A DNA stretch of 64,000 nt. Source: SURF-21 sp964510515. Its GTDB lineage: Bacteria; Actinomycetota; Geothermincolia; Geothermincolales; RBG-13-55-18. The notes beneath the pieces were generated by a model. The model saw only the letters and a program-made list of their open reading frames with translations, was not told the origin of the DNA and ran no database searches. Each line of letters begins with the position of its first letter. Position 1 is the stretch's first letter. Shown piece after piece: positions 27,947-36,046 of the stretch. The DNA is taken from positions 1-64,000 of the forward strand of contig CAZEAU010000010.1 in NCBI GenBank assembly GCA_964510515.1. The letters are read 5' to 3'. The position numbers were made by a program, and so were the translations under genes.

Positions 27947-27975
27947 ATTATAATATAGTTATATAACATTGGCAA
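27947..27975 (-). promoter_or_regulatory. leuS promoter
   Basis: The -35 TTGCCA (27970-27975) and a perfect -10 TATAAT (27947-27952) lie on the minus strand with a 17-bp AT-rich spacer. The 5' UTR would be about 135 nt and contains GC-rich inverted repeats, but I found no T-box signature. Confidence 0.75.
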
Positions 27976-28043
27976 GTTGAAGGACTGGCCTCTCCGCCCA
28001 CGCTGGCATGCGGCCCCCCGCGGCTGCCCTGGAGAGCGCCCGC

Positions 28044-29021
28044 TCAGGGGGCAATCTCCCCCTCCCCGGCCCGCACCTCCACCACCTCCCGCGGCGACAA
28101 GGGCTTTTTGCCCTTGCCGAAGACGCCGAGCAGGCGGGCCGCCTCCTTGAGATCCTTGCGGTTGGGCGAGGCGCCGCGCGGATATGCGCGCAGGAGGGCC
28201 GTGGGGCCCGGCCGGTCCCTTTCCCTCAAAAGCATGTCGGTGGGAAGGGCGACCTCCTGCAAGCGGAGATTCTCCTCGTGGTTGCGCCCCAGCACGATGA
28301 GGGTGCTCGCGGCCCAGAAGACGCGTCCCCTCCTGATGGCCTGCGCATCCTCGCCGTCGAAGGACGGAACCCTGCGCATCAGCCCCCTCAGGCGTTCGCT
28401 GTAGGCGGCGTCGGTGAGCAGGCAGCCCCCCGCGGGGCTCTCGTACTCGCCGATTCCCCACTCCGCCGCCAGGTCCATCTGGCGGCGGCGCGAGCGCCCG
28501 GAGATGTCGAGCAGGCAGGAGCGCTCGACCCAGCCTTCGCGCTCGGGCACGGTTTCGGGGAGCAGGCGTGCGGAGAGCGGACGCAGCAGCAGGCCGCCCG
28601 CCCCCGAGGCCTTGGCCACCAGCTCCAGCGCCTGGCGGTTCTGGCTCTTGGGGCGCTCACCCAACACCTCTCCCGTGGCGATGAAATCACAGCCCCGCTC
28701 CTCCAGCCTGTCCAGGGCCTCGCGCACCATGAGGGCATGGCAGTCTATGCACGGGTTGAGGTTCTTGCCGTAGCCGTAGCGCGGGCTCCTGAGCGTCTCC
28801 AGAAAGGGCGCGGTGATATCCACTACCTCCAGGTCCAGCCCCAGCGCCGCCGCGGCCTCGCGCGCCCTCGCGCTCGCGAAGAACGGCGAGGTGAAGGTGA
28901 GAGCGGACACCTGCAGGCCGCAGCGCCGCAGCAGCTCCGCCGCCAGCGCCGAATCGAGCCCGCCGGAGAACAGCAGCAGCGCTTTGCGCCTCTCGCCCGC
29001 TCCTCGCCTCGCCTCTCCCAT
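28044..29021 (-). CDS. PP-loop ATPase, tRNA-thiolation-like
   Basis: The 325-residue protein has the ATP-pyrophosphatase P-loop LFSGGLDSALAAELL near its start and conserved NPCIDCHALM and ATGEVLGERPKSQNRQAL segments, with cysteines at CIDC and a later PAGGCLLTD. These resemble MnmA/ThiI-like tRNA sulfur-transfer proteins, in particular a short form found in anaerobic bacteria. The exact tRNA position modified cannot be told from the sequence. ATG 29021 follows GGGAGGGCGGC; the reading from 29108 is longer but unsupported. Confidence 0.7.
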   Translation of the reverse strand: MGEARRGAGERRKALLLFSGGLDSALAAELLRRCGLQVSALTFTSPFFASARAREAAAALGLDLEVVDITAPFLETLRSPRYGYGKNLNPCIDCHALMVREALDRLEERGCDFIATGEVLGERPKSQNRQALELVAKASGAGGLLLRPLSARLLPETVPEREGWVERSCLLDISGRSRRRQMDLAAEWGIGEYESPAGGCLLTDAAYSERLRGLMRRVPSFDGEDAQAIRRGRVFWAASTLIVLGRNHEENLRLQEVALPTDMLLRERDRPGPTALLRAYPRGASPNRKDLKEAARLLGVFGKGKKPLSPREVVEVRAGEGEIAP

Positions 29022-29175
29022 GCCGCCCTCCCGGCCATCGCTTCCCGCTGCCGCCCGCAGGCGGCAGGCGCCGCGCGCATTCCAGCCGCTCCCCGCCTTT
29101 CGTGCCATCCCCGCCGCCCCCGCTGCCGCTTAAGTATACCCCGCCGCAAGACCGCCCCGCGCGCATGGAGGCCCG

Positions 29176-30324
29176 CTAAAGGGTGTCGTGAACCCTCCAG
29201 GCGATGAGCAGCAGGGGCACGGAGAGGAGGATCATGGCCACGGGGAGCCCATGTTTCTGGGCCAGGAAGCCGCCGGCGGCCGGGCCCAGCAGGTAGCCCA
29301 TGGACCAGGCCATGTTGAAGAGGCCGAAGGCGGCACCGTACGCCTCCCCCCCCTCCTCCTCCCCGATGATATCCGCGATGAGGGGCAGGGTGGGGGTCTC
29401 GAAGACGGCTATGGTGACGCCGCAGACGGCAAACAGCGCCGCGACCAGGACCAGGTTGGGGGCGAGCACCAGGGAGGGGGCGGCCAGCGCGGTGGCGAAC
29501 AGCCCCCAGGTCATCAGCCCTTTCTTGCCCACGCGGTCGGAGAGCCCTCCCACCACAGGGCTGGATACGGTGTAGGTGAAAACGGTGAGGGCGAAGAGCA
29601 GGCCGATGGCGCTGCTCCCCAGGCCCAGGTTCTTCTCCAGGTACACAGGGAAGAGCGGCTCCAGCACGCCCAGGCTCACCGTTCCCATCATCACCACGGC
29701 CAGGGCGAGCGCGACCCCGGGGTATGAGAGCACCTTTTTCGCCGTCCCGCCGTAGGCCGCGCCGGCCCGCCTTTCCGCCCGGGGCTCGCGGCCGCCGGCC
29801 AGGGCGAGCAGGGCCGTCGCCGCGCAAAAGGCCGCCACGCTGAGGAAGAGAGCGCGGTACCCGACCCAGTCGTAGAGGAGGCCCCCCAGCGCGGGACCGG
29901 CGACGGCCCCCGCCCCCATGGAGCCCATGACCAGCCCCATGCCCCTCCCCCTCTCCCCCGCGGGATAGGCCTCCGCGACCATGGCCAGCCCCACCGACCA
30001 GCCGGCCGCCGCCGTGACCCCGTCCAGAAAACGGGAGAGGAAGAGCGAAACATAGGAGGTCGAATAGGCGTAGAGGACGAAGGCAAGTGACATGGCCAGC
30101 ATGCCGAAGACGAGGAAAGGGCGCCGCCCGAAGCGGTCCGAGACCATCCCGAAGGGCAGCGCAGCCACGATGTTCCCCAGGGCGTAGGAGGCGAAGAGCA
30201 TGCCCAGGGCGAACTCCCCCGCGCCCAGCTCCCGCGCGTAAAGCGGCATCACCGGGACCACCACCCCGTAGCCCAGGCTGGCCACGAAGATCACCATGCA
30301 GACCAGCGTCAGCGTTCTCTTCAC
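29176..30324 (-). CDS. MFS transporter
   Basis: The 382-residue protein has twelve predicted membrane segments and the MFS signature GMVSDRFGRRPFLV between segments 2 and 3, repeated in weaker form as GGLSDRVGKKGLM in the second half. Its pattern is that of a drug or small-molecule efflux carrier; the substrate is unknown. The start is GTG at 30324 after GGAGGAGT. The frame runs on upstream only as a GC-rich shadow. It is transcribed away from the next plus-strand gene. Confidence 0.9.
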   Translation of the reverse strand: MKRTLTLVCMVIFVASLGYGVVVPVMPLYARELGAGEFALGMLFASYALGNIVAALPFGMVSDRFGRRPFLVFGMLAMSLAFVLYAYSTSYVSLFLSRFLDGVTAAAGWSVGLAMVAEAYPAGERGRGMGLVMGSMGAGAVAGPALGGLLYDWVGYRALFLSVAAFCAATALLALAGGREPRAERRAGAAYGGTAKKVLSYPGVALALAVVMMGTVSLGVLEPLFPVYLEKNLGLGSSAIGLLFALTVFTYTVSSPVVGGLSDRVGKKGLMTWGLFATALAAPSLVLAPNLVLVAALFAVCGVTIAVFETPTLPLIADIIGEEEGGEAYGAAFGLFNMAWSMGYLLGPAAGGFLAQKHGLPVAMILLSVPLLLIAWRVHDTL

Positions 30325-30640
30325 GCCCACTCCTCCCCGTGACTCCGGCCGCCCCGCCGCGTGCGCTGCGGCTATTCTATAACGCCGGCCCGGACAAAAA
30401 TATAAGGATGGGGGGGCCGATCCGGATGCGCAACCACGCCGCGGGCCCGCACATCCGCCACGCCGCGGGTATGGGCGCGGGCGCGGGAGCAGGACATTTG
30501 CATCTCGACCGCTGCGACCTCCGGCCGCCCCCTCATCCGCGAGCGTCCCACGTGCTCCCTGTGCTCGGGCCATCATGCCCGCAAGCGGCCGGGCGGGCGC
30601 ACCTCGCGGGCTTTCGCGCCTAAGGGTGTAAGATATGGGC
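30325..30640. other. Intergenic region between divergent genes
   Basis: About 316 bp separate the MFS gene from the next plus-strand gene. A small direct repeat CCACGCCGCGGG occurs at 30434 and 30458, and a TATAGAAT box on the minus strand near 30372-30380 may be the -10 of the MFS gene. I see no gene or RNA in it. Confidence 0.4.
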
Positions 30641-31204
30641 ATGGAGGTTGATCCCAAGCCGACGGATTTTGTAGATTATAAGGCGGTCTTCTCGCAGGCC
30701 CTCACCCTGGTGGGTAGGGGCGCCAGCGTTTCCGAAGCGCTCGAGTCCTGCCTCAAGCGGAGCTACCCCCTCACCTACACGGAGATGCTCGCCGAGGCGA
30801 GGGGCATCGTCTCCCGCCTGCGGCGGGAACGGGAATGGGGCCCCCTGCGCACGCTGCGGGAGCTGGCGGACAAACCGGGGCTGGCCGACCGCATGCGCAG
30901 GCCCGCCGCGCAAGGCGCGGCCCCACCCGCACGCACGTCGCAGCGCCCCGACGCCATCGCCGATTTCCCCCGCATTTTCTTGCTCGCGCAGCAGCGGCGC
31001 CAGGCGGGTTTCTCCCTGGACGACTCCCTGGAGATGGCCGTGCGCGAGCTCTATCCCCATACCTATCGCAAGGTACTGGAGGCGGCGCGCTTCTACGTGG
31101 GCCTGGCGGCGCGCGTGCGCGGCGAACACGAGCTGCGCGCCCTGAGGGAGCTCGCGGAGGACCCGCGCATCTTCACTTCCCTGGAGGATTCGCCCACGGA
31201 ATGA
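30641..31204 (+). CDS. Uncharacterised protein with two internal repeats
   Basis: I do not recognise the family. The 187 residues contain two copies of a ~60-residue helical unit (about 15-80 and 108-172). The shared pattern is a helix, G-x-S-x-x-x-[AS]LE, a Y-P-[LH]-T-Y motif, then [EK]xLxEAR and an LR-x-LRELA end. No signal or membrane segment is present. There is no Shine-Dalgarno site; TAAGAT at 30629-30634 lies 6 nt before ATG 30641, so a leaderless transcript is likely. The alternative ATG at 30635 adds two residues. Confidence 0.6.
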   Translation: MEVDPKPTDFVDYKAVFSQALTLVGRGASVSEALESCLKRSYPLTYTEMLAEARGIVSRLRREREWGPLRTLRELADKPGLADRMRRPAAQGAAPPARTSQRPDAIADFPRIFLLAQQRRQAGFSLDDSLEMAVRELYPHTYRKVLEAARFYVGLAARVRGEHELRALRELAEDPRIFTSLEDSPTE

Positions 31205-31253
31205 GGGGCGGAGGTGCCGGGCCGGGACGGAAGCGGCGCCGCGATGCCGCCGC

Positions 31254-31282
31254 CTGAAAACGGGCCGCCATGCTGTTATACT
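31254..31282 (+). promoter_or_regulatory. Promoter positioned for a leaderless mRNA
   Basis: CTGAAA (31254-31259) and TATACT (31277-31282) are spaced by 17 bp. The -10 ends only 6 nt before ATG 31289, so transcription should start on or next to the first codon. No ribosome site is present before this ATG. Confidence 0.55.
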
Positions 31283-31288
31283 GTCGGC

Positions 31289-31732
31289 ATGGGCAAGGAT
31301 ACGGGCCGGGAGAGGGAATGGGGGCGCCGCCTGCTGGGCGTCCTGCTTGGCATCACCGGGCTGGGTACCGCCACCTTCTGGATCCTCTTCTTCTCGGGAA
31401 GGATCAAGGCCACGGAGACGGAACAGGACGAGGCTTTCGAGCGGTCTTTCCCGGTCGCCGACTCGTGGATGAGCGCCCTGTGCATGCTTGCCGCCTGGCA
31501 CCTGTGGCGGGGAGAGCGCGAGGGCGCTTTCCTGGGGACGGCGGCGGGGAGCTCGCTCGTCTTCCTGGCGCTGCTGGACATCCTCTATGGGCTGGAGAAC
31601 CGCAAGTATTGGCCCCTGGACAGCGACCGCTCCACCATGCTGGCCATCCACCTCTGGGCCCTCGGCCTGGGCTGCACGACCATGGTGCGGCTGTGGAGGG
31701 ATTACATGGCCGAGAGCGGCGGGCGCGCTTGA
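31289..31732 (+). CDS. Small membrane protein of unknown function
   Basis: The 147-residue protein has four predicted membrane segments (about 12-33, 57-72, 83-103, 118-135) with short charged loops (ENRKYWPLDSDRS). I do not recognise the family. ATG 31289 is chosen because it lies just after a good promoter; a longer frame from 31214 would overlap the promoter. It is followed by the convergent phaC gene 45 bp away. Confidence 0.55.
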   Translation: MGKDTGREREWGRRLLGVLLGITGLGTATFWILFFSGRIKATETEQDEAFERSFPVADSWMSALCMLAAWHLWRGEREGAFLGTAAGSSLVFLALLDILYGLENRKYWPLDSDRSTMLAIHLWALGLGCTTMVRLWRDYMAESGGRA

Positions 31733-31777
31733 CCCCTCCCCGCCGCCCTCCCCTTCAGCCGCACCATCCGCGCGGCA

Positions 31778-33070
31778 TCATTTCATTGCGGTCGGCTTCT
31801 TCGCCGGCTTCGCGGCCGGCTTCTTGGCCTTCTTCGCGGCCGCCCCGGCCTTCGCCGCGGGCTTCCTCCCGCCAAGCGACCCCGCCGCCTTCTTCGCCGC
31901 CGACCCCGCCGCCTTCTTCGCGCGCTTCGGCTTCGCCTCCTTCTCCTCCAGCAGGCTACTGGCGGGCATGCCGCACACCTGCTTGCCGTCCCTGCCCTCG
32001 GGGCAGTGCTCGATGAGGAAGCGCGACACGGCGGGGGCCAGCTCCTTCTGAGAGCGGGAGCTGACATAGATGCCTATATGCCCGCCCGGAAAGCTGTACA
32101 GCGTCTTGTCCTCGCTGCCCACCAGGTCGTTTAAGGGTATGGAGGAGGCGGGCGGCACCAGGTGGTCCTCGGTGGCATAGATATTGAGCAGGGGCATGGT
32201 GATGTTCGCGAGGTCCACGCGCCGCTCCCCGATCATCAGCTCCCCTTTCACCAGCTTGTTCTCCTGGTAGAGGTCCTTGAGGAACTTGCGATAAGCCTCG
32301 CCGGCCTGCGCCGGGCTGTCGAATATCCACTTCTCCATGCGCACGAAATTGGCCACCGTGGCCGGATCGTCCAGGTTGTCCATGAGGCCCACGTACTTAT
32401 CCACCATGAGCTGGAAGGGCTTGAGCATGAGGAAACCCACGTTCATGAACTCGCCCGGGATGATGCCCATGGTGTCCACCATGTTGTCGATGTCCATGTG
32501 CTGGCTCCACACGTTGAGCAAGCCGTCCGTGGTCTGGAAATCCACCGGGGCGACCATGGTGATGAGGTTGCGTATCTTCTCCGGGTAGAGGGCGGAATAG
32601 ATGATGCTGAAGGTCCCGCCCTGGCATACGCCGAGCAGGTTGATCTGTTCGCACCCGCTGCGCTCGCGCACGAAATCGACGCAGCCGTCGAGGTAGACGT
32701 CGATATAGTCCTCCATGGTGACGTAGCGGTCACCGTGGTCGGGATACCCCCAGTCGATGATATAGATGTCCAGCCCCTGGCCGAGCAGGTTGCGGATGAG
32801 GCTGCGGTCCGACTGCAGGTCCATCATGTACTGCCGGTTGACCAGGGCGTAGCAGATGAGGATGGGGGTGGGGCAGGCAAGAGCCTCGCCCGGGAGGTAG
32901 TGGTAGAGCTTCATCTTGTCCTCTTCGAAGACCAGCTCCTTGGGGGTCGGCTCCACCTCGACGTCGCTGATGGTGGTGAGTATCTCGGTGCCCTTGACCA
33001 GCTTGCGGTTTATGTCCTCCAGCTCCTGCACGAAGAAGCCGGGGTCCATGAATTCTCTCAGCATGCTCAT
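31778..33070 (-). CDS. phaC: Class III PHA synthase PhaC with lysine/alanine-rich tail
   Basis: This is the catalytic subunit of polyhydroxyalkanoate synthase, which polymerises (R)-3-hydroxyacyl-CoA on granules. The alpha/beta-hydrolase core (1-360) carries C149 in the GVCQGG box, D302 in EDHLVPP and H331 in GGHIG; these numbers equal the catalytic triad of the well-studied class III enzyme. The class normally ends near residue 355. Here residues 376-430 add a histone H1-like tail of repeated AAKKA, KKPAAK and PAKKP units. Such tails in other granule proteins (PhaM, PhaF) bind DNA. Its ATG shares an ATGA overlap with the phaE stop. Confidence 0.93.
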   Translation of the reverse strand: MSMLREFMDPGFFVQELEDINRKLVKGTEILTTISDVEVEPTPKELVFEEDKMKLYHYLPGEALACPTPILICYALVNRQYMMDLQSDRSLIRNLLGQGLDIYIIDWGYPDHGDRYVTMEDYIDVYLDGCVDFVRERSGCEQINLLGVCQGGTFSIIYSALYPEKIRNLITMVAPVDFQTTDGLLNVWSQHMDIDNMVDTMGIIPGEFMNVGFLMLKPFQLMVDKYVGLMDNLDDPATVANFVRMEKWIFDSPAQAGEAYRKFLKDLYQENKLVKGELMIGERRVDLANITMPLLNIYATEDHLVPPASSIPLNDLVGSEDKTLYSFPGGHIGIYVSSRSQKELAPAVSRFLIEHCPEGRDGKQVCGMPASSLLEEKEAKPKRAKKAAGSAAKKAAGSLGGRKPAAKAGAAAKKAKKPAAKPAKKPTAMK

Positions 33071-34185
33071 CCCTCCTCCCCCGCTCCCGTGAGCTCCTTG
33101 ACCTCCGCCTTCAGCGCGCGCACATCGCGCTTCAGGCGGTCCACCGCCTTGTAGAGGTGGTCCATCTCCGAGCGGTTGGGAAAGGGCAGCTCCTTGGTGG
33201 CTTCCTCCACGTAGGCCTGGAAGTCGCGCCGGAACTGCATGCCCTTGTCCACGAGCTGTCCCTGCAGGCGGGAGAACTCCTCGGTACGGAAGAGATCGAT
33301 GTACAGCTCCTCGCTCGTCTCCCACCACAGGCGGTAGAGGTCGCGGAAGGACATGGGCTCCGCCGTGCCCTCCGCCTGCAGTGAGCCCAGTTTCCGCTGC
33401 AACACCTCGAATGACCTGGCGCCCGCCCCCTGCAGCGCGGCGTAGAACTCCGAGAGGACGATGTTGAACTCCGCGAGCGAGTCCACGGTATAGCGCAGCT
33501 TCTCCGCCGCCTCACGGTAATAACCCATGGCCGGGGCGCGCAGCAGGCGGCCGAAGCTCTCCTCGTAGGCCTTCTTCCAGGCCCCGTAGGCCTCCACCGT
33601 GCCCTCGGGGGAGAGCTTCTCCATGCTCATGGCGCGGTCCACCATACGGCGTCCGTATTCGTACCAGGGCGACCACAGGTGCACGAGCAGCCCGGAGGCG
33701 AGGAGGGGGATCTCGCCGTCGTAGAGCTCGGCTATCCACTGCAGCTGGGGGGGCAGCGCGGGCGCGAACACCTTCTGCACGATCTCCCGGTACTGCCCCG
33801 ACCACTTCTCCAGCACCTCTTTGACGGCGTTGAAATCGTACTCCCCGCCCTCGCCGGCGGCCTTGCGGTAGGCCTCGAACATCTCCACCCACATGGCATG
33901 GAGTCGCGCATACACGTCCGCGGCCTGAAACATCTTGGCGTACGCGTCCGGGCCGATGCCGCCCGCGGGCGGGGTGAACCTCGCCGTCATCTCCTGCACG
34001 GAATCCATCCACCTGCGGTAGAGCTCGCTGGCGTCGGGCTCCGGCCTGCCGTCCGGCCTCTCCCCTCCCTGGCCCCACCCTCCGGCCATACGCGTCCAGG
34101 CGTCCATCCATCCCTTGAACATCTCCGCCTGGGCTTCCTGCCACTTCTTCCACACATCCGAGTGGCTATCGGTCCTCTCCGGCAT
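33067..34185 (-). CDS. phaE: Class III PHA synthase subunit PhaE
   Basis: The 372-residue protein matches PhaE, the non-catalytic subunit required by class III PhaC. The N-terminus is Trp-rich (SDVWKKWQEAQAEMFKGWMDAWTRM), the middle is helical with PAMGYYREAAEKLRYTVDS, and the end is a predicted coiled coil (DHLYKAVDRLKRDVRALKAEVKEL). It directly precedes phaC with overlapping codons, so equal expression is expected. Confidence 0.9.
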   Translation of the reverse strand: MPERTDSHSDVWKKWQEAQAEMFKGWMDAWTRMAGGWGQGGERPDGRPEPDASELYRRWMDSVQEMTARFTPPAGGIGPDAYAKMFQAADVYARLHAMWVEMFEAYRKAAGEGGEYDFNAVKEVLEKWSGQYREIVQKVFAPALPPQLQWIAELYDGEIPLLASGLLVHLWSPWYEYGRRMVDRAMSMEKLSPEGTVEAYGAWKKAYEESFGRLLRAPAMGYYREAAEKLRYTVDSLAEFNIVLSEFYAALQGAGARSFEVLQRKLGSLQAEGTAEPMSFRDLYRLWWETSEELYIDLFRTEEFSRLQGQLVDKGMQFRRDFQAYVEEATKELPFPNRSEMDHLYKAVDRLKRDVRALKAEVKELTGAGEEG

Positions 34186-34206
34186 GGGTCATCTCCTTCT
34201 ACGCGC

Positions 34207-34467
34207 CTACTCCTTCGCCAGCAGCTCCTCCATCTTGCGCAACCCCTCCTCGAGGTTGCGGCGGAACTCCTCGCGTCCCTTGCGCATGTTCTCCAGCCAC
34301 TCCTGCAGGACCTTCTCTCCCTCCTTCTGGAGATCTCCGCCCTGGTCCAGCAGCGTCTTCCACAGTTTCTCCGTCTGCTCCTGCACCGAATTCATGGCAT
34401 CAAAGGACATGAGCATACCGGAGCGCATGCCCTCCAGGACCGTCTTCTGCATCGTCTTCGCATCCAT
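34207..34467 (-). CDS. Small helical phasin-like protein
   Basis: The ~86-residue protein is amphipathic and helical throughout, with Q/E/K-rich heptads (LQKEGEKVLQEWLENMRKGREEFRRNLEEGLRKM is the pattern at 50-84, partly quoted here by composition). Small proteins of this type next to phaE and phaC are usually phasins or PHA regulators that coat granules. ATG 34467 is spaced 8 nt from AAAGGGG; GTG 34476 is an alternative. The gene is first in the phasin-phaE-phaC run. Assignment rests on context. Confidence 0.6.
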   Translation of the reverse strand: MDAKTMQKTVLEGMRSGMLMSFDAMNSVQEQTEKLWKTLLDQGGDLQKEGEKVLQEWLENMRKGREEFRRNLEEGLRKMEELLAKE

Positions 34468-34672
34468 CTCCCTCACCCCTTTCCCCGATCGAAGCCTGTT
34501 TTACTCTATGATTCCTTTCCGGGCCGGCCCGTAAACATCTTCGCTGGGCCCGTGCAGACGCATGCGCGCCCGCCCATCAGCATGCATCGGCTCGGCACCC
34601 CTCCCCCTTCAACCCTCTCCCCCGCCGCCGCGCACGGGAGCGCATGCGCCGCGCCCGCGGTGTATAATCTTG

Positions 34673-34678
34673 ACATCA
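34673..34678 (+). promoter_or_regulatory. -10 element of the Fe-S protein gene
   Basis: A perfect TATAAT stands in GTGTATAATC, 38 bp before ATG 34717. No good -35 box is present at the usual distance, so an activator may be needed. Confidence 0.4.
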
Positions 34679-34716
34679 CCCCGTCGGCTTGGCACGGCTC
34701 GAACAGGAGGGAACGC

Positions 34717-35718
34717 ATGAACGGAGAAAACCTCTACGAGAAGCTGTCGGAACGCATACTCACCAAGGGGAGCAGGTTCGTGCCGGACCTCTTCCGCATG
34801 GTCGCCGACGAGGAGGAGGCGCGCATCATGCTCGCCACGCCCGGCACGGCGGAGGAGCTGGCCGCCAGGCTCGATTGCGCCGTGGGGGAGGTGGAGGAGA
34901 AGCTCGCCACGCTGTACCGCAAGGGGCTCATCTTCAAATCGGACAAGCCCCAGGGCACCCTGTACCGCATGGTGCGCGACATCACCCAGTTCCACGACGC
35001 CACCATCCTCTGGGAGGGCGCAAGCCGGGAATACCTCGACCTCTGGAAGCGACAGACCCGGGAGGAGCTGCCCGCGTATATCAACATGGTGAGCATGATC
35101 GCCCCCAAGCCCTTCACCCGGGTGGTGCCCGTGAACCAGCCGGTGGAGGCGCGCCAGAGCATACTCGCCTTCGAGGACGTCGAGCGCATGCTGCGCGATG
35201 CGGGCAGGCTCGCGGTGGCCAGATGCACCTGCCGCCTCGTGGACGGTGCCTGCGGGAAGCCCCTCGAGGTATGCCTGCAGCTGGGCAGGGGGGCCGACTA
35301 TGCCATCGACCGCGGCAGCGGCCGCGAGGTGACCTTTGAGGAAGCCCTGGATATCATCCACATGGCGGAGGAAGCGGGGCTGGTCCACGTGGCCATGAAC
35401 AAGGCCTACGGCAGCAATATCATCTGCAACTGCTGCGGGGACTGCTGCATAGCCTTCGGGCTGCCCATACCCTCCAGCGCCATCGTCGACCCCAGCCGCT
35501 TCCTGGCGGTGGTGGACGGGGAGTCCTGCAACGGCTGCGCCACCTGCGTCGAGCGCTGCCTCTTCGAGGCCATCGCCATGGAGGAGCTCGGCGGGGGAGA
35601 GGTGGCTATGATCGCCGCGGAGAGATGCATGGGCTGCGGGCTCTGCCAGGTCACCTGCCCCGAGGAAGCCATCTCCATGCGGGCGGTACGCGAGGAGTCC
35701 TTCGTCCCCGACCTCTGA
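34717..35718 (+). CDS. 4Fe-4S protein with N-terminal winged-helix domain
   Basis: The 333-residue protein begins with a winged-helix-like region (about 20-90; GTAEELAARLDCAVGEVEEKLATLYRKG). A cysteine-rich middle follows (RCTCRLVDGACGKPLEVC at ~168-185 and ICNCCGDCC at ~232-240), and then two classic ferredoxin motifs CNGCATCVERC and CMGCGLCQVTCP. It can hold at least two 4Fe-4S clusters. Proteins of this layout occur in anaerobes next to fatty-acid and aromatic metabolism genes, often without a proven role. ATG 34717 follows AGGAGGG. A redox sensor or an electron carrier are both possible. Confidence 0.75.
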   Translation: MNGENLYEKLSERILTKGSRFVPDLFRMVADEEEARIMLATPGTAEELAARLDCAVGEVEEKLATLYRKGLIFKSDKPQGTLYRMVRDITQFHDATILWEGASREYLDLWKRQTREELPAYINMVSMIAPKPFTRVVPVNQPVEARQSILAFEDVERMLRDAGRLAVARCTCRLVDGACGKPLEVCLQLGRGADYAIDRGSGREVTFEEALDIIHMAEEAGLVHVAMNKAYGSNIICNCCGDCCIAFGLPIPSSAIVDPSRFLAVVDGESCNGCATCVERCLFEAIAMEELGGGEVAMIAAERCMGCGLCQVTCPEEAISMRAVREESFVPDL

Positions 35719-35862
35719 GCTCTTTGCGGCCCGGCCCTGTGGGTGCGGAGCGCGGGCTTGCGGCGGATATGCTGCCCGCGAAGGTCGCGTCAGGGCGAGG
35801 CGGCCGAGCCCGGGCAGCGGTCCATGTGCGGGCGCGGCACCCGGGCCTCCCCCCCTTCCCGC

Positions 35863-35968
35863 GGCGGCTCCCATGCGCGCCCCTCGCGTAAGCGGAACCT
35901 CCACTTCATCTCCTTTACGAGGCGGGCGAAATGGCGGCTCCCATGCGCGCCCCTCGCGTAAGCGGAAC
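35863..35968. repeat. Two identical 36-bp repeats with a 34-bp spacer
   Basis: The same 36 bp occurs at 35863-35898 and 35933-35968 without mismatch. On the minus strand it starts GTTCCGCTTACGCG and ends GGGAGCCGCC. The 34 bp between copies is unrelated. Repeat and spacer sizes are those of a one-spacer CRISPR, but two copies are not enough to prove it, and no cas gene is near. The region between the Fe-S gene and the terminator holds nothing else I recognise. Confidence 0.6.
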
Positions 35969-36002
35969 GGGCCCGCTGCAATGGGCGGACTTACGCATAA
36001 TT

Positions 36003-36032
36003 AAAAGAGGGCGGGGATATCCCCGCCCTCTT
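36003..36032 (-). terminator. Terminator after the MaoC-type hydratase gene
   Basis: AAGAGGGCGGGG and CCCCGCCCTCTT form a perfect 12-bp stem with an ATAT loop; on the minus strand it is followed by TTTTAATTA. It ends the SDR-hydratase transcript and faces the Fe-S gene. Confidence 0.85.
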
Positions 36033-36046
36033 AACCCGTCGTTCGC

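Noticed and set aside
28044..29108. Start of the PP-loop gene at 29108
   Set aside because: The extra 29 residues are Arg/Gly-rich and without a ribosome site, whereas ATG 29021 has GGGAGGG.
30434..30469. A further CRISPR-like array in the MFS intergenic region
   Set aside because: Only a 12-bp direct repeat with a 24-bp period was found; this is a chance GC-rich repeat.
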